Origin: Bordetella sp. 02P26C-1
GTDB lineage: Bacteria; Pseudomonadota; Gammaproteobacteria; Burkholderiales; Burkholderiaceae_B
DNA: 64,000 bases
NCBI RefSeq assembly: GCF_009763255.1
Contig: NZ_WSJB01000004.1
Location: 62,001 to 126,000 of the forward strand
Direction: 5' to 3'
Shown: in pieces, positions 8,298 to 16,645 of the stretch
Numbering within the stretch: position 1 is the stretch's first letter
How the letters are laid out: every line of letters starts with the position of its first letter
The notes under the pieces: generated by a model
Told to the model about the DNA's origin: nothing
The model's input: the letters and a program-made list of their open reading frames with translations, nothing else
Database searches by the model: none
Program-made: the position numbers and the translations under genes

Positions 8298-9098
8298 CTA
8301 TGCGGATTGAGCGGGGAAGTAAGGGCCGGTGTAGCCCAGCTGACGCGAGATGGCTTCGGCGGCTTCAAGGAGGAGCGGCACACACTCCGCCATCTTGACT
8401 GAAGTCAGCCGATCTAACGGCCCCGAGATGCCTAGTGCCGCTACCGGTCGTTCCAATCCGCTGAAAATAGGTACCGCTACGCCGCCGATGCCGTCGCGCC
8501 ACTCTCCGCGATTGATGGCGTACCCCACGCGTGCGACCTCGGCCAGTTCCTGCTGCAAAACCGCTTCGGTAGCGCGCGTGGTAGGGGTATGCGAATGGAG
8601 TTGGCTCCGGTAGTGCGACAGGTAATCGGTTGGCTGAAAAGCGAGCAAGGCTTTTCCGGTCGCCACAGCATAGGCCGGTGCACGCCCACCAATCGCCGAG
8701 TAAGCCCGTATGGGCTGAGGGCTGTCGATCTTGTCGATGTACACCACGTCTACTCCGTCGAGCACAGACAAATGAACTGTCTCACCCGTCTTCTGCGCGA
8801 GCGAACGCATCTGCGCCGGCGCGTAGGCTCGAACATCCATGTTCGACAACTGCCGAGCACCAATTTCAAACATTTTCAATGTACAACGGTAGCGGCCGGT
8901 TTTTTTGTCGCGGACCATATAACCGGCGTGAGCGAGCGTCTGCAACGTGCGGTGGGTATTGCTTCGTGCCAGTCCGCAAGCCTCGGCGATGTCATCCAGG
9001 GTATTCGCGCGGCCCTCAAGCTGGCTAACGGTCTCCAGCACCATCAGGCCCTTCAGTAGTGTCTTATCCATAGCGGAACCAAGTTGCAACGCCGACAT
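8298..9098 (-). CDS. IclR family transcriptional regulator
   Basis: DNA-binding regulator of carbon-source genes. The N-terminal winged helix-turn-helix is clear (TLDDIAEACGLARSNTHRTLQTLAHAGYM) and the C-terminal effector domain shows PAYAVATGKALLAF and the closing GGVAVPIFSGLERPVAALGISGP. The start is uncertain: ATG 9098 (MSALQLGSAMDK) or ATG 9071 (MDKTLLKGL); neither has a strong ribosome site. The ATG at 9161 is rejected because it lies beyond the operator-like repeat at 9131-9147. It is divergent from the CoA-transferase gene and probably controls both arms of the accessory block. Confidence 0.9.
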   Translation of the reverse strand: MSALQLGSAMDKTLLKGLMVLETVSQLEGRANTLDDIAEACGLARSNTHRTLQTLAHAGYMVRDKKTGRYRCTLKMFEIGARQLSNMDVRAYAPAQMRSLAQKTGETVHLSVLDGVDVVYIDKIDSPQPIRAYSAIGGRAPAYAVATGKALLAFQPTDYLSHYRSQLHSHTPTTRATEAVLQQELAEVARVGYAINRGEWRDGIGGVAVPIFSGLERPVAALGISGPLDRLTSVKMAECVPLLLEAAEAISRQLGYTGPYFPAQSA

Positions 9099-9130
9099 TA
9101 TAGATGTGCTCGACGTCAGCCAACGATGAA

Positions 9131-9192
9131 ATCCTATTAAATAGGATATCTTATATAACATTTGATATTTACATACGTTAGATATAAGATCC
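9131..9192. promoter_or_regulatory. AT-rich divergent promoter with operator-like inverted repeats
   Basis: The region between the IclR gene and the CoA-transferase gene is strikingly AT-rich. It holds a perfect repeat ATCCTAT-TAA-ATAGGAT (9131-9147) and a larger imperfect one with arms at 9144-9159 (GGATATCTTATATAAC) and 9177-9192 (GTTAGATATAAGATCC). Placement between a regulator and its divergent neighbour suggests IclR operators; binding is inferred. Confidence 0.55.
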
Positions 9193-9235
9193 GGACGTTG
9201 TCCTAACCGTGTCGACAGCGATCTAAGGAACGTAA

Positions 9236-10396
9236 ATGAAGCAAGAATCCACCCTGACAGGCGTGAGGGTCATCGAAATCTGCAATGTCGCGGCCGGCCC
9301 TTTTTGCGGGATGCTGCTGGCGGATATGGGTGCCGATGTCGTTAAGATCGAGTCCCCCGGTAGCGGCGACACCTTAAGAAGCTGGTCGCCCATCACCGAC
9401 GGCTACAGCGAAAATTTCGCATCTCTCAATCGCAACAAACGTTCGGTTACGCTGAATCTGAAAGACCCTGCCGATAGGGAGATCGCCGTACAGTTGATCG
9501 CGGATGCTGATGTGTTGATCGAGAATAATCGGCCGGGCGTCATGGATCGCTTGGGGCTGGGATATGCGCAAATGGCAGAGCGCAATCCGCGTCTCGTGTA
9601 CTGCTCGATTTCTGCATATGGCCAAAGCGGTCCACGTAGCCAGGAAGGCGGTTTCGACCTCACTCTACAAGCCATGAGCGGTCTGATGAGCGTGACTGGT
9701 GAACCTGAGGGTGCTCCAGTGAAATGCGGGGTCCCGGTCTGTGATTTCACGGCCGGGTTATACGGGGCCTTTTCCGTCGTCTCCGCGTTACGTGCGGTCC
9801 AGATGGACCAGCCAGGGACACATATCGATGTGTCGATGCTGGGCGCAACGCTGGGTATCGCTGCACTGCAAACGTCGCAATTTTTCGGAACGGGCGTGGA
9901 CCCGGTCAAGCTTGGCTCCGCACATCCTCGCAATGCACCGTACCAAGTCTTTCGCTGCCGAGATGGCTATTTTGGCATGGCAGCAGGCAACGACTCGCTA
10001 TGGAAATCGGTGTGCGAGGTGGTGGGGCGGCCCGACTTGTTCAACGACGTACGTTATGGCAGCACCACCTTACGTGCGGCAAACCAAGACAGTTTGCGCG
10101 AGACCCTCGAAAACATCTTTGCCGGTGAGGATGCGGAGACTTGGCTGACGCGTTTTCGCGCGGCGGGTGTCCCTTGCGCACCCATCAACCGTTATTCCGA
10201 GGTGCTGGTCGATCCCCAGGTCGATCACATGCAATGGGTACAAGATCTGACGCTGCCCAATGGCGCGCATACGCGAACGTTCGTCTCGCCAATCCGCTTT
10301 GATGCGCGACCGGCGAGCGTGATACGTCGTCCGCCGGGATTGGGCGAGCATAATGCCGAGATTTTCGAAGAACTCCGCGCCCGTTTAGCCTCGTGA
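9236..10396 (+). CDS. Class III CoA-transferase (CaiB/BaiF family)
   Basis: Moves CoA between carboxylates without ATP. The 386-residue protein has the N-terminal GVRVIEICNVAAGPFCGMLLADMGADVVKIE, LNLKDPADRE, and the catalytic aspartate (about residue 198) in THIDVSMLGA, equivalent to the nucleophile Asp169 of formyl-CoA transferase. C-terminal PPGLGEHNAEI is also family-typical. GGAACGTA precedes the ATG. It is followed after 7 bases by a second crotonase-like gene. A separate CoA activation route to the ATP-dependent ligase on the other arm is implied. Confidence 0.9.
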   Translation: MKQESTLTGVRVIEICNVAAGPFCGMLLADMGADVVKIESPGSGDTLRSWSPITDGYSENFASLNRNKRSVTLNLKDPADREIAVQLIADADVLIENNRPGVMDRLGLGYAQMAERNPRLVYCSISAYGQSGPRSQEGGFDLTLQAMSGLMSVTGEPEGAPVKCGVPVCDFTAGLYGAFSVVSALRAVQMDQPGTHIDVSMLGATLGIAALQTSQFFGTGVDPVKLGSAHPRNAPYQVFRCRDGYFGMAAGNDSLWKSVCEVVGRPDLFNDVRYGSTTLRAANQDSLRETLENIFAGEDAETWLTRFRAAGVPCAPINRYSEVLVDPQVDHMQWVQDLTLPNGAHTRTFVSPIRFDARPASVIRRPPGLGEHNAEIFEELRARLAS

Positions 10397-10403
10397 GCTG
10401 TTG

Positions 10404-11123
10404 ATGTCAGATACGTTACGCATCGAGAAGACCGCCGTCGCATGGACTTTTACGCTCAATCGCAGCGAGAAACGCAACGCGCTCTGCGCCGAGCTGGTCG
10501 AGGCGCTCATTGCGGGTGTAGAGGCGGCACACGTTCAACAAGTGCCGCTATTGGTGTTTCGCGGAGCCGGAAAAAACTTGAGCGCCGGCTTCGATTTCAC
10601 GGACTACGAAACGCAGAGTGAGGGTGATCTACTGCTGCGCATGGTGCGTATTGAGACACTTCTGCAAATGGTAGCCAGCTCTCCTAGCCTCACCCTGGCT
10701 CTGGCGCATGGGCGCAACTTTGGGGCAGGCGTGGACCTGTTTGCCGCTTGCAAGCTGCGTCACTGTAGTGCCGACGCCACCTTTCGCATGCCCGGATTGA
10801 AGTTCGGCCTAGTGCTGGGCTCGAGGCGGTTTCGCACTCTAGTCGGAACGGCTAAGGCAATATCAATATTGGGCGAAGCCCGTACTTTCGGCGCGGACGA
10901 AGCTCGTGAGATCGGCTTTGTTCTTCAGGTGTCGCCCGAAAACGATTGGCCGGCACTCACGCAGCAGGCCGCCCAAACCGCGACGACTCTCGAGCCTGAC
11001 GTGCGCGTCAGCCTGTACTCGACGCTGGAATTCAATAACCATGACGCTGACATGGCCGCGCTGGTGAGGTCTGCCGCGCGACCCGGGATCAAGGACCGAA
11101 TAGCGCAATACCTATCCGCATAA
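10404..11123 (+). CDS. Divergent crotonase-superfamily protein
   Basis: A 239-residue crotonase-fold protein directly after the CoA-transferase. Oxyanion-hole regions are readable (NLSAGFDFTDYE and AHGRNFGAGVDLFAA), but both catalytic glutamate positions differ from canonical hydratases: Asp in GAGVDLFAACK, and Gly in the segment MPGLKFGLVLG where PE is usual. A plain hydration activity is unlikely. The ATG at 10404 is preferred to the TTG one codon earlier. Partner and substrate are probably those of the neighbouring CoA-transferase. Confidence 0.75.
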   Translation: MSDTLRIEKTAVAWTFTLNRSEKRNALCAELVEALIAGVEAAHVQQVPLLVFRGAGKNLSAGFDFTDYETQSEGDLLLRMVRIETLLQMVASSPSLTLALAHGRNFGAGVDLFAACKLRHCSADATFRMPGLKFGLVLGSRRFRTLVGTAKAISILGEARTFGADEAREIGFVLQVSPENDWPALTQQAAQTATTLEPDVRVSLYSTLEFNNHDADMAALVRSAARPGIKDRIAQYLSA

Positions 11124-11268
11124 CGGGGTGCGGTGGCACCAATGACTGGCTTGTCTAAAGGTGTGCATGTACGCACGGTTCGGACGCAGGTAAGGTATTT
11201 CCGTACAAGGCGCCGAGATCCTTGCGGCTCCGGTCTTCATTCGAGGACCGGCACGGAAGCTTTTAACC

Positions 11269-12180
11269 ATGCAAATTAAAGACCTCCAGTGGTTTATCAG
11301 AACCGTCGAACTGGGCAGCATACACAGTGCCGCGCGCGAGTTGGAAATTTCGCAGCCTGCCTTATCCAAATCGTTACAGCGCTTAGAGGCGATGCTCGGG
11401 GTACGAATTCTGGAACGGACACCCAAAGGCGTGGAGGTCACTGAAGTCGGTCTGGCCTTGGTGGAACGCGCGCGTATGCTAGAGGACTGGCTTCGCGGCA
11501 CCCGCATGCTGGTGGAAGACTACAAAGCGGGCGCAGCCGGCGAACTACGCATTGGCGCAGCGCCGACGATCGTTGATCCGATGCTGTCCGGTGTACTGGC
11601 GACTTTTGTGCTCGAGGGCCCTCCGGCAAGGTTCTACACTAACGTTCAACTGACACAGCACCTATTGCAGCAGCTAGAAACCGGCGACCTGGATTTTGCG
11701 ATTGGGTCTATCATGCCCGGTCAAATGCCTGCGGCGTTGAACCATATCAAGCTCGGGCTGCAACGGCATTATATTGTTGGACGGGAAGGACACCCACTGA
11801 TGCGACAATCGTTCACGATTGCTGACCTCCAAGAGCAGCCTTGGGTGGTGTCTTCCAACTCCACGCTGCGGGGGTGGGTAGAAAACATGTTCCACCAGCA
11901 AGGCTTGGCGATGCCGCGCGTATTTATTCAGTCAGATGTTTCGCCAGGCTTGTTCTCGTCCTTATTCGAGCGCTCGGACGTCTTGACCTTGATGACGACG
12001 GATTCGTTGAACGGCTCGCTGGGTAAGGGCCTGCGGCCCCTACCAAAACCCGCCCCCACTTGGTCCCTGCAGTTGGGGTTGTTTTGGCGCAGAAGCGCAT
12101 ACTTTTCCAATTTAAAAGAACTGTTTCGGCGGCGGGTGATAGAAGCGTTTGACGCCCGCCCCCGCGAGCCTGAGGTTTGA
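11269..12180 (+). CDS. LysR family transcriptional regulator
   Basis: A 303-residue LTTR. The N-terminal helix-turn-helix spans roughly residues 18-37 (GSIHSAARELEISQPALSKSLQRLEAMLGVRILER), followed by the periplasmic-binding-like effector domain (GELRIGAAPTIVDPMLSGVLATF). It reads in the same direction as the CoA-transferase pair but after a 145-base gap, and converges on the second Bug gene. It may serve the flavin monooxygenase/Bug unit to its right. Effector unknown. Confidence 0.9.
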   Translation: MQIKDLQWFIRTVELGSIHSAARELEISQPALSKSLQRLEAMLGVRILERTPKGVEVTEVGLALVERARMLEDWLRGTRMLVEDYKAGAAGELRIGAAPTIVDPMLSGVLATFVLEGPPARFYTNVQLTQHLLQQLETGDLDFAIGSIMPGQMPAALNHIKLGLQRHYIVGREGHPLMRQSFTIADLQEQPWVVSSNSTLRGWVENMFHQQGLAMPRVFIQSDVSPGLFSSLFERSDVLTLMTTDSLNGSLGKGLRPLPKPAPTWSLQLGLFWRRSAYFSNLKELFRRRVIEAFDARPREPEV

Positions 12181-12213
12181 CGCCTGCAGGATGACTCCCG
12201 CTGCATCAAACCT
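12173..12213. other. Hairpin between convergent genes, weak terminator candidate
   Basis: Arms AGGTTTGA (12173-12180) and TCAAACCT (12206-12213) enclose a second stem TGCAG/CTGCA. It lies between the convergent LysR and Bug genes. There is no T-tract on either side, so termination by it is uncertain. Confidence 0.35.
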
Positions 12214-12236
12214 GTCGGAACCGCCGACTGTACCTC

Positions 12237-13217
12237 TTAGTCTGCCTCTATATTGGATCGTTTAGCTATCGACTTCCAGGTTGCAATATCGCTATCGATA
12301 AAGTTTTCAAACTCGGCCGATGTCGAAGAAGCCGGGATTAATCCCATCGAGCTAAACTTCTGCTGTACGTCCTGCAGATTCAAAGCCTGTTGAAATTTCT
12401 CGTTCAGCGTGCCGACCACCCGGGGCGGTAGATTTTTTGGCCCCACAACGCCGTACCATCCCGGAAGATCCGTTGGAAACCCTACCTCGGATAGCGTCGG
12501 CACATCGGGGAAATTCGGCGAGCGTTCGGGCGACGTAACGACCAAGGCACGGATCTGCCCGCTTTGGATAAACGGCGCTGCGGTCGATAGTTCCATCAAG
12601 CCGATCTTGACCTCCCCTGCAATCAAGGCATTGGCGAGAGGCCCACTGCCCTTATAAGGCACCTGAGTCATGGGCACATCCGAATGCGACTTCATGTATT
12701 CGCCCGCAAAGTGCGCTCCGGACCCAAAGCCATAAGTGCCATAAAAATGGCCGTCTTTGGGACTGCGCTTCAATAGCTCAACAAATTCTGCATAGGAATC
12801 TACCTTCAGGCTGGGATGCACGGCAAGCACGATAGGCGTAAATGCGACCAACGTTATGGGCGTAAAGTCCTGGGGTATTTTGTACGGTAGTTTTACCCCC
12901 AACGCTGCGGGACCCGAGATCGTACTGTTGGTGACTAAGGCCAAGGTATAGCCATCGGGCGCAGACTGCGTCAGTTGGCTGGCAGCCACGCTTCCATATG
13001 CGCCCGGCTTATTCTCTACGACAACGGTCTGACCGAATATTTCTCCCAATGGCTTGGCCAACAACCGGGCAATCGTGTCGGAGCCTCCGCCTGGGGCGAA
13101 CGAGACGATGAATCGGATTGGTTGGCTGGGAAACTCCTTTGCCTGAACTACCGGCACGATACTCGTGATCATTGTCAACAATAGACTGCCATAGATATAA
13201 GCCCCCTTACGTATCAT
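12237..13217 (-). CDS. Bug/TctC family periplasmic solute-binding protein
   Basis: Second Bug receptor of the block, 326 residues. The signal peptide (GAYIYGSLLLTMITSIVPVVQA) is followed by FPSQPIRFIVSFAPGGGSDTIARL and TVVVENKPGAYGSVA, both family-typical. The start at 13217 has AAGGAG upstream; the ATG at 13247 would add a poor extension. No TctAB partner is present. It stands alone between the LysR gene and the flavin-reductase gene, with a short palindrome just upstream. Confidence 0.9.
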   Translation of the reverse strand: MIRKGAYIYGSLLLTMITSIVPVVQAKEFPSQPIRFIVSFAPGGGSDTIARLLAKPLGEIFGQTVVVENKPGAYGSVAASQLTQSAPDGYTLALVTNSTISGPAALGVKLPYKIPQDFTPITLVAFTPIVLAVHPSLKVDSYAEFVELLKRSPKDGHFYGTYGFGSGAHFAGEYMKSHSDVPMTQVPYKGSGPLANALIAGEVKIGLMELSTAAPFIQSGQIRALVVTSPERSPNFPDVPTLSEVGFPTDLPGWYGVVGPKNLPPRVVGTLNEKFQQALNLQDVQQKFSSMGLIPASSTSAEFENFIDSDIATWKSIAKRSNIEAD

Positions 13218-13249
13218 TCCTTGTCTCCTTTTCCTATGGGTAGACATTA

Positions 13250-13262
13250 GACCTTTAAGGTC
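13250..13262. promoter_or_regulatory. Short palindrome upstream of the Bug gene
   Basis: GACCTT-T-AAGGTC, a perfect 6-1-6 palindrome 33 bases before the Bug start codon; a possible operator or part of its promoter. Confidence 0.3.
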
Positions 13263-13394
13263 GAATTATTTTGAGCAATTGCCGTAACCGGCGTCTGTCT
13301 CTCGTGGCACTTAAAACAAAGCAGTATCCAATCCCAATGCCTCAGGCATGGACGCCAGATTCATTTTTTCTTAGAAGAAGAAACAGGCCAGCAG

Positions 13395-13919
13395 TCACGC
13401 CAGCACGCGTATGAACTTCCCTGCTCTCATGACGAGAGGTTCGTCTTCCAGGAAATCCGCCGACTGAGCCGCCCCGACGATGATCGTGTGGTCGCCACCG
13501 GGATAGTGCGCCCACAATTGACACGTGATGCTAGCAACTGAGCCGTCTATGAGAGGTGCCTCGTCGCCCTCAAGCCGATAGCTCACGCCCCGAAACTTTT
13601 CGGCCGACTTAGAGGCAAAGACTTCGGCAATGGTGCGCTGTTGGGCAGAAAGTATATTGATTGCGAATGCGTCCGACTGCAGAATCGTGGCTAAAGTGTT
13701 GGACGTATTGGCCAAACACACCAGATAAAGCGGCGGCTCCAATGAAAGGCAGGTGACGGCGTTGACCGTGGCACCGACCAGATTTCCGCCCTCTTTCGAG
13801 GCGGTGACGACGGCAACGCCGGTCACGAAGCGGCCCGCGGCCTGCCGTAGCTGGGTGGACTCGACCCACTGCTGAATGCGCGAGGTGCCTACAGGAGGAT
13901 GTGTAGTGATCGACATCAT
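13395..13919 (-). CDS. Flavin reductase domain protein (FMN-binding split barrel)
   Basis: A 174-residue protein of the HpaC/SsuE-like flavin reductase domain family; it would supply reduced FMN to a monooxygenase. Seen: LRQAAGRFVTGVAVVTA at the N-terminus, GATVNAVTCLSLEPPLYLVCL in the flavin-binding part and the closing GDHTIIVGAAQ. It begins 16 bases after the stop of the flavin-dependent oxidoreductase gene, so the two are almost certainly cotranscribed as a two-component system. Confidence 0.88.
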   Translation of the reverse strand: MMSITTHPPVGTSRIQQWVESTQLRQAAGRFVTGVAVVTASKEGGNLVGATVNAVTCLSLEPPLYLVCLANTSNTLATILQSDAFAINILSAQQRTIAEVFASKSAEKFRGVSYRLEGDEAPLIDGSVASITCQLWAHYPGGDHTIIVGAAQSADFLEDEPLVMRAGKFIRVLA

Positions 13920-13935
13920 GGCTTGACCTTGAAAC

Positions 13936-15030
13936 TCAGATGACGGGTTCGAGCTGGCTCTTTGCGCGATCCCGCTCCAGGGCGCCCTGACGTAGACGGG
14001 GAATCAACTCCCGGCCGAACTCTGTGACGTCCCTCTCCACTTCGAAGCCGCGAATCAAAATGGAATGCACACCGAGGTCGTAATACTTGAGGATGGCTTC
14101 GGCCACTTGCTCCGGCGTGCCTACCAGGCAGGTTGTGTTGCCATAGCCCCCAGTGGCTGCTGCGATCGGCATCCAGAGCCGCTCGTCGTGCACCTCGCCT
14201 TTGGCGGCGATTTCCGCCAGCCTGTGATGAGATTGGCTGCCCGATACATATTCCTTGTTGGGGAGATAGACCGAGTTCTTCGTTTGTTCTAGAAAGAATT
14301 TTGCTTTATCCCAAGCCTCTCCCTCGGTGTCTGCAATGATGGGACGAAAAGAGACGTTGAACCCCGGGGTGCGCCCGTAAACCTGACACCGAGCCCTGAA
14401 GTCTGCAATGCGCTCAGCCGTTTCTTTCAGCGGTTCGCCAAACATGGCGAAGACATCACAATGCTGCGCGCCCATAGCTAGCGCCCCTTCAGAGGATCCG
14501 CCAAAAAGCAATGTGGGATGTGGTTTTTGATAGGGTTTGACGCTGGAACGGGCGCCCGCCACCTGGTAGAAGCGCCCTTCATAGTCGACAGGCTCAGGGG
14601 CGGTCCAGATGCGTCGCATGATATCCAGGTACTCCGCCCCGCGGAGATAGCGTTCCTCTTTCGAAGTGAAATCGCCTTCTTCATGCTGCTCGGCATCGCT
14701 GCCGCCGATGATGATGTGCATGGACACACGGCCCTGCAGGAGGCGATCGACTGTGGCAATTTTGCGTGCCGCCAGCGCGGGCAGAATGCGTCCCGGCCGA
14801 TGCGCGATCAGAAAAGATAGGCGCTCGGTATGGCATCCCGCGTACATCGCTACACTGAAGCCCTCTGCAGAGGCGGAGTGATAGCCAATCAGTACTTCGT
14901 CAAAGCCGGCCATCTCGTGTTCTCTCGCGTTCTTCACGATCCAGTCACGGGCTAGGTCGCCCGATATGATGTGTACCGTTTGCTTAGCTGGAGGAGAAAC
15001 TCCGATCATTCCAAGGACTCGAATGGGCAT
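13936..15030 (-). CDS. LLM-class flavin-dependent monooxygenase, SsuD-like
   Basis: Luciferase-like TIM-barrel oxygenase of 364 residues using reduced FMN. It resembles alkanesulfonate monooxygenase SsuD: EMAGFDEVLIGYHSASAEGF, FLIAHRPGRILPALAARK, RVSMHIIIGGSDAEQHEEGD and ERYLRGAEYLDIMRRIW. The ATG at 15030 is preferred (AGGAAC upstream) over the in-frame ATG at 15078. Paired with the flavin reductase. Oxidative desulfonation would fit the thiol dioxygenase nearby, but other LLM substrates cannot be excluded. Confidence 0.88.
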   Translation of the reverse strand: MPIRVLGMIGVSPPAKQTVHIISGDLARDWIVKNAREHEMAGFDEVLIGYHSASAEGFSVAMYAGCHTERLSFLIAHRPGRILPALAARKIATVDRLLQGRVSMHIIIGGSDAEQHEEGDFTSKEERYLRGAEYLDIMRRIWTAPEPVDYEGRFYQVAGARSSVKPYQKPHPTLLFGGSSEGALAMGAQHCDVFAMFGEPLKETAERIADFRARCQVYGRTPGFNVSFRPIIADTEGEAWDKAKFFLEQTKNSVYLPNKEYVSGSQSHHRLAEIAAKGEVHDERLWMPIAAATGGYGNTTCLVGTPEQVAEAILKYYDLGVHSILIRGFEVERDVTEFGRELIPRLRQGALERDRAKSQLEPVI

Positions 15031-15054
15031 GTTTGTTCCTATCTGACGTTGGTT

Positions 15055-15075
15055 AAAACCACGAAATGTGGTTTT
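15055..15075. promoter_or_regulatory. Perfect inverted repeat upstream of the LLM monooxygenase
   Basis: Arms AAAACCAC (15055-15062) and GTGGTTTT (15068-15075) with a 5-base spacer, 25 bases before the start codon. Size and position fit an operator, for instance of a LysR-type protein (T-N11-A is contained). Confidence 0.45.
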
Positions 15076-15410
15076 CAATAGCCATGCGAGTCCATTCTAG
15101 GAAGGTCTACACGGATAGAGTAGACAGCGCTAACGAATATGGTGATAACAGATAGGAATAGGCAAATGGCGGCGAGGGGAGTGGCCGTTCAGAAGTTCGG
15201 CAAGCGCTGTGGTTGAGCCGGAACGACAGTGCGGCTGGACCCGGTTTGGCCGTGTATCGGCGAAACCCATGGGGGGCGGAGAACACAGAAAAGATGGCAT
15301 GAGCGGGACAGACCTTGCCTTGCAATGTGTACCGACCCAAAACACCCGTCAATCCAACCATCCCATGCGGGCGTCAAGATGACTCCGTGGCGCCCGCTGG
15401 ACTCTCCCCC
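15076..15410. other. Intergenic stretch, no gene seen
   Basis: About 335 bases between the monooxygenase promoter and the prpF stop. Open frames here are short and show no known domain. This is the right junction of the accessory block; no repeat matching the left junction was noticed. Confidence 0.45.
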
Positions 15411-16610
15411 TCAGCCAGCTGGTTTCGGCGCCCACGGCACTTTCACCCATCCTTCCATCAAGACACGCGCACTGCGCGACATGATCGCTTTCGTGACCGT
15501 CCACTCGCCGTCGACGAGTTTGGCTTCGGCGCCAACTTGCAATGTTCCGGAGGGATGACCGAAGCGCACACCCGTCCGTTCACCGCCGCCTGCGGCGAGA
15601 TTCACCAAGGTTCCCGGAACGGCCGCAGCCGTTGCTATGGCAACCGATGCAGTACCCATCATGGCATGGTGCAGCTTGCCCATGGAAAGCGCGCGCACCA
15701 GCAGATCCACGTCCTTCTCGCCGATGGCTTTACCGCTGGACGCGGTATAGGCGCGTGGTTTGGACACGAATGCGATCTTGGGCGTATGTTGACGGGCAGC
15801 CGCCTGCTCGGGCGAGGCGATCAGACCCATACGCACGGCGCCATACGCACGGATTTTCTCGAAGCGCGCGAGCGCGGTGGGATCACTGTTGATGGCGTCT
15901 TGTAATTCGGTGCCGGTATAGCCCAGGGCTTCCGCATCCAGAAAGATGGTCGGAATTCCCGAGTTAATGAAGGTCGCGCGAAATGTGCCTTCGCCCGGTA
16001 CCTCGAAGTCGTCCACGACGTTACCCGTAGGAAACATCGAGCCGCCCTCGCCTTCGCCTTCGTCAGCCGGATCGAGAAACTCAACCTTGATCTCGGCAGC
16101 CGGAAAGGTCACGCCATCCAGTTCAAAATCCCCGGTCTCTTGCACCTGACCGTTGGTGATGGGGACATGATTCACGATGGTCTTGCCGATATTGGCTTGC
16201 CAAATGCGCACAGTCGCAATGCCGTTCTCGGGGATACGATCAGCATCGACCAGACCATTCGCAATGGCGAACGGACCCACCGCGGCCGACAGGTTGCCGC
16301 AGTTGCCACTCCAATCCACGAAAGCCTGATCGATAGACACCTGACCGAACAGATAATCGACATCGTGATCGGGACGGCTGCTCTTGGACAAGATCACCGT
16401 CTTGCTGGTGCTGGAAGTCGCACCGCCCATACCGTCGATTTGTTTGCCATAGGGATCGGGACTGCCGATGACTCGCATGAGGAGCGAATCGCGATCCGGC
16501 CCGGCTACCTGCGCGGCCGGAGGTAAGTCGGTGAGCTTGAAGAAAACGCCTTTACTCGTACCACCGCGCATATACGTCGCGGGGATTTTGATTTGTGGTG
16601 CGTGCGTCAT
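15411..16610 (-). CDS. prpF: 2-methylaconitate cis-trans isomerase PrpF
   Basis: Isomerises the trans-2-methylaconitate made by AcnD so the methylcitrate cycle can proceed. The 399-residue protein of the diaminopimelate-epimerase fold shows IPATYMRGGTSKGVFF, DPYGKQIDGMGGATSSTSKTVIL and SGNCGNLSAAVGPFA. The ATG at 16610 matches the family start; the longer frame to 16763 runs into the acnD end. It lies 35 bases after acnD in one leftward operon. Confidence 0.95.
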   Translation of the reverse strand: MTHAPQIKIPATYMRGGTSKGVFFKLTDLPPAAQVAGPDRDSLLMRVIGSPDPYGKQIDGMGGATSSTSKTVILSKSSRPDHDVDYLFGQVSIDQAFVDWSGNCGNLSAAVGPFAIANGLVDADRIPENGIATVRIWQANIGKTIVNHVPITNGQVQETGDFELDGVTFPAAEIKVEFLDPADEGEGEGGSMFPTGNVVDDFEVPGEGTFRATFINSGIPTIFLDAEALGYTGTELQDAINSDPTALARFEKIRAYGAVRMGLIASPEQAAARQHTPKIAFVSKPRAYTASSGKAIGEKDVDLLVRALSMGKLHHAMMGTASVAIATAAAVPGTLVNLAAGGGERTGVRFGHPSGTLQVGAEAKLVDGEWTVTKAIMSRSARVLMEGWVKVPWAPKPAG

Positions 16611-16645
16611 GAAGGATCCTGATCTGTCTATTGTCGATTGATTGC

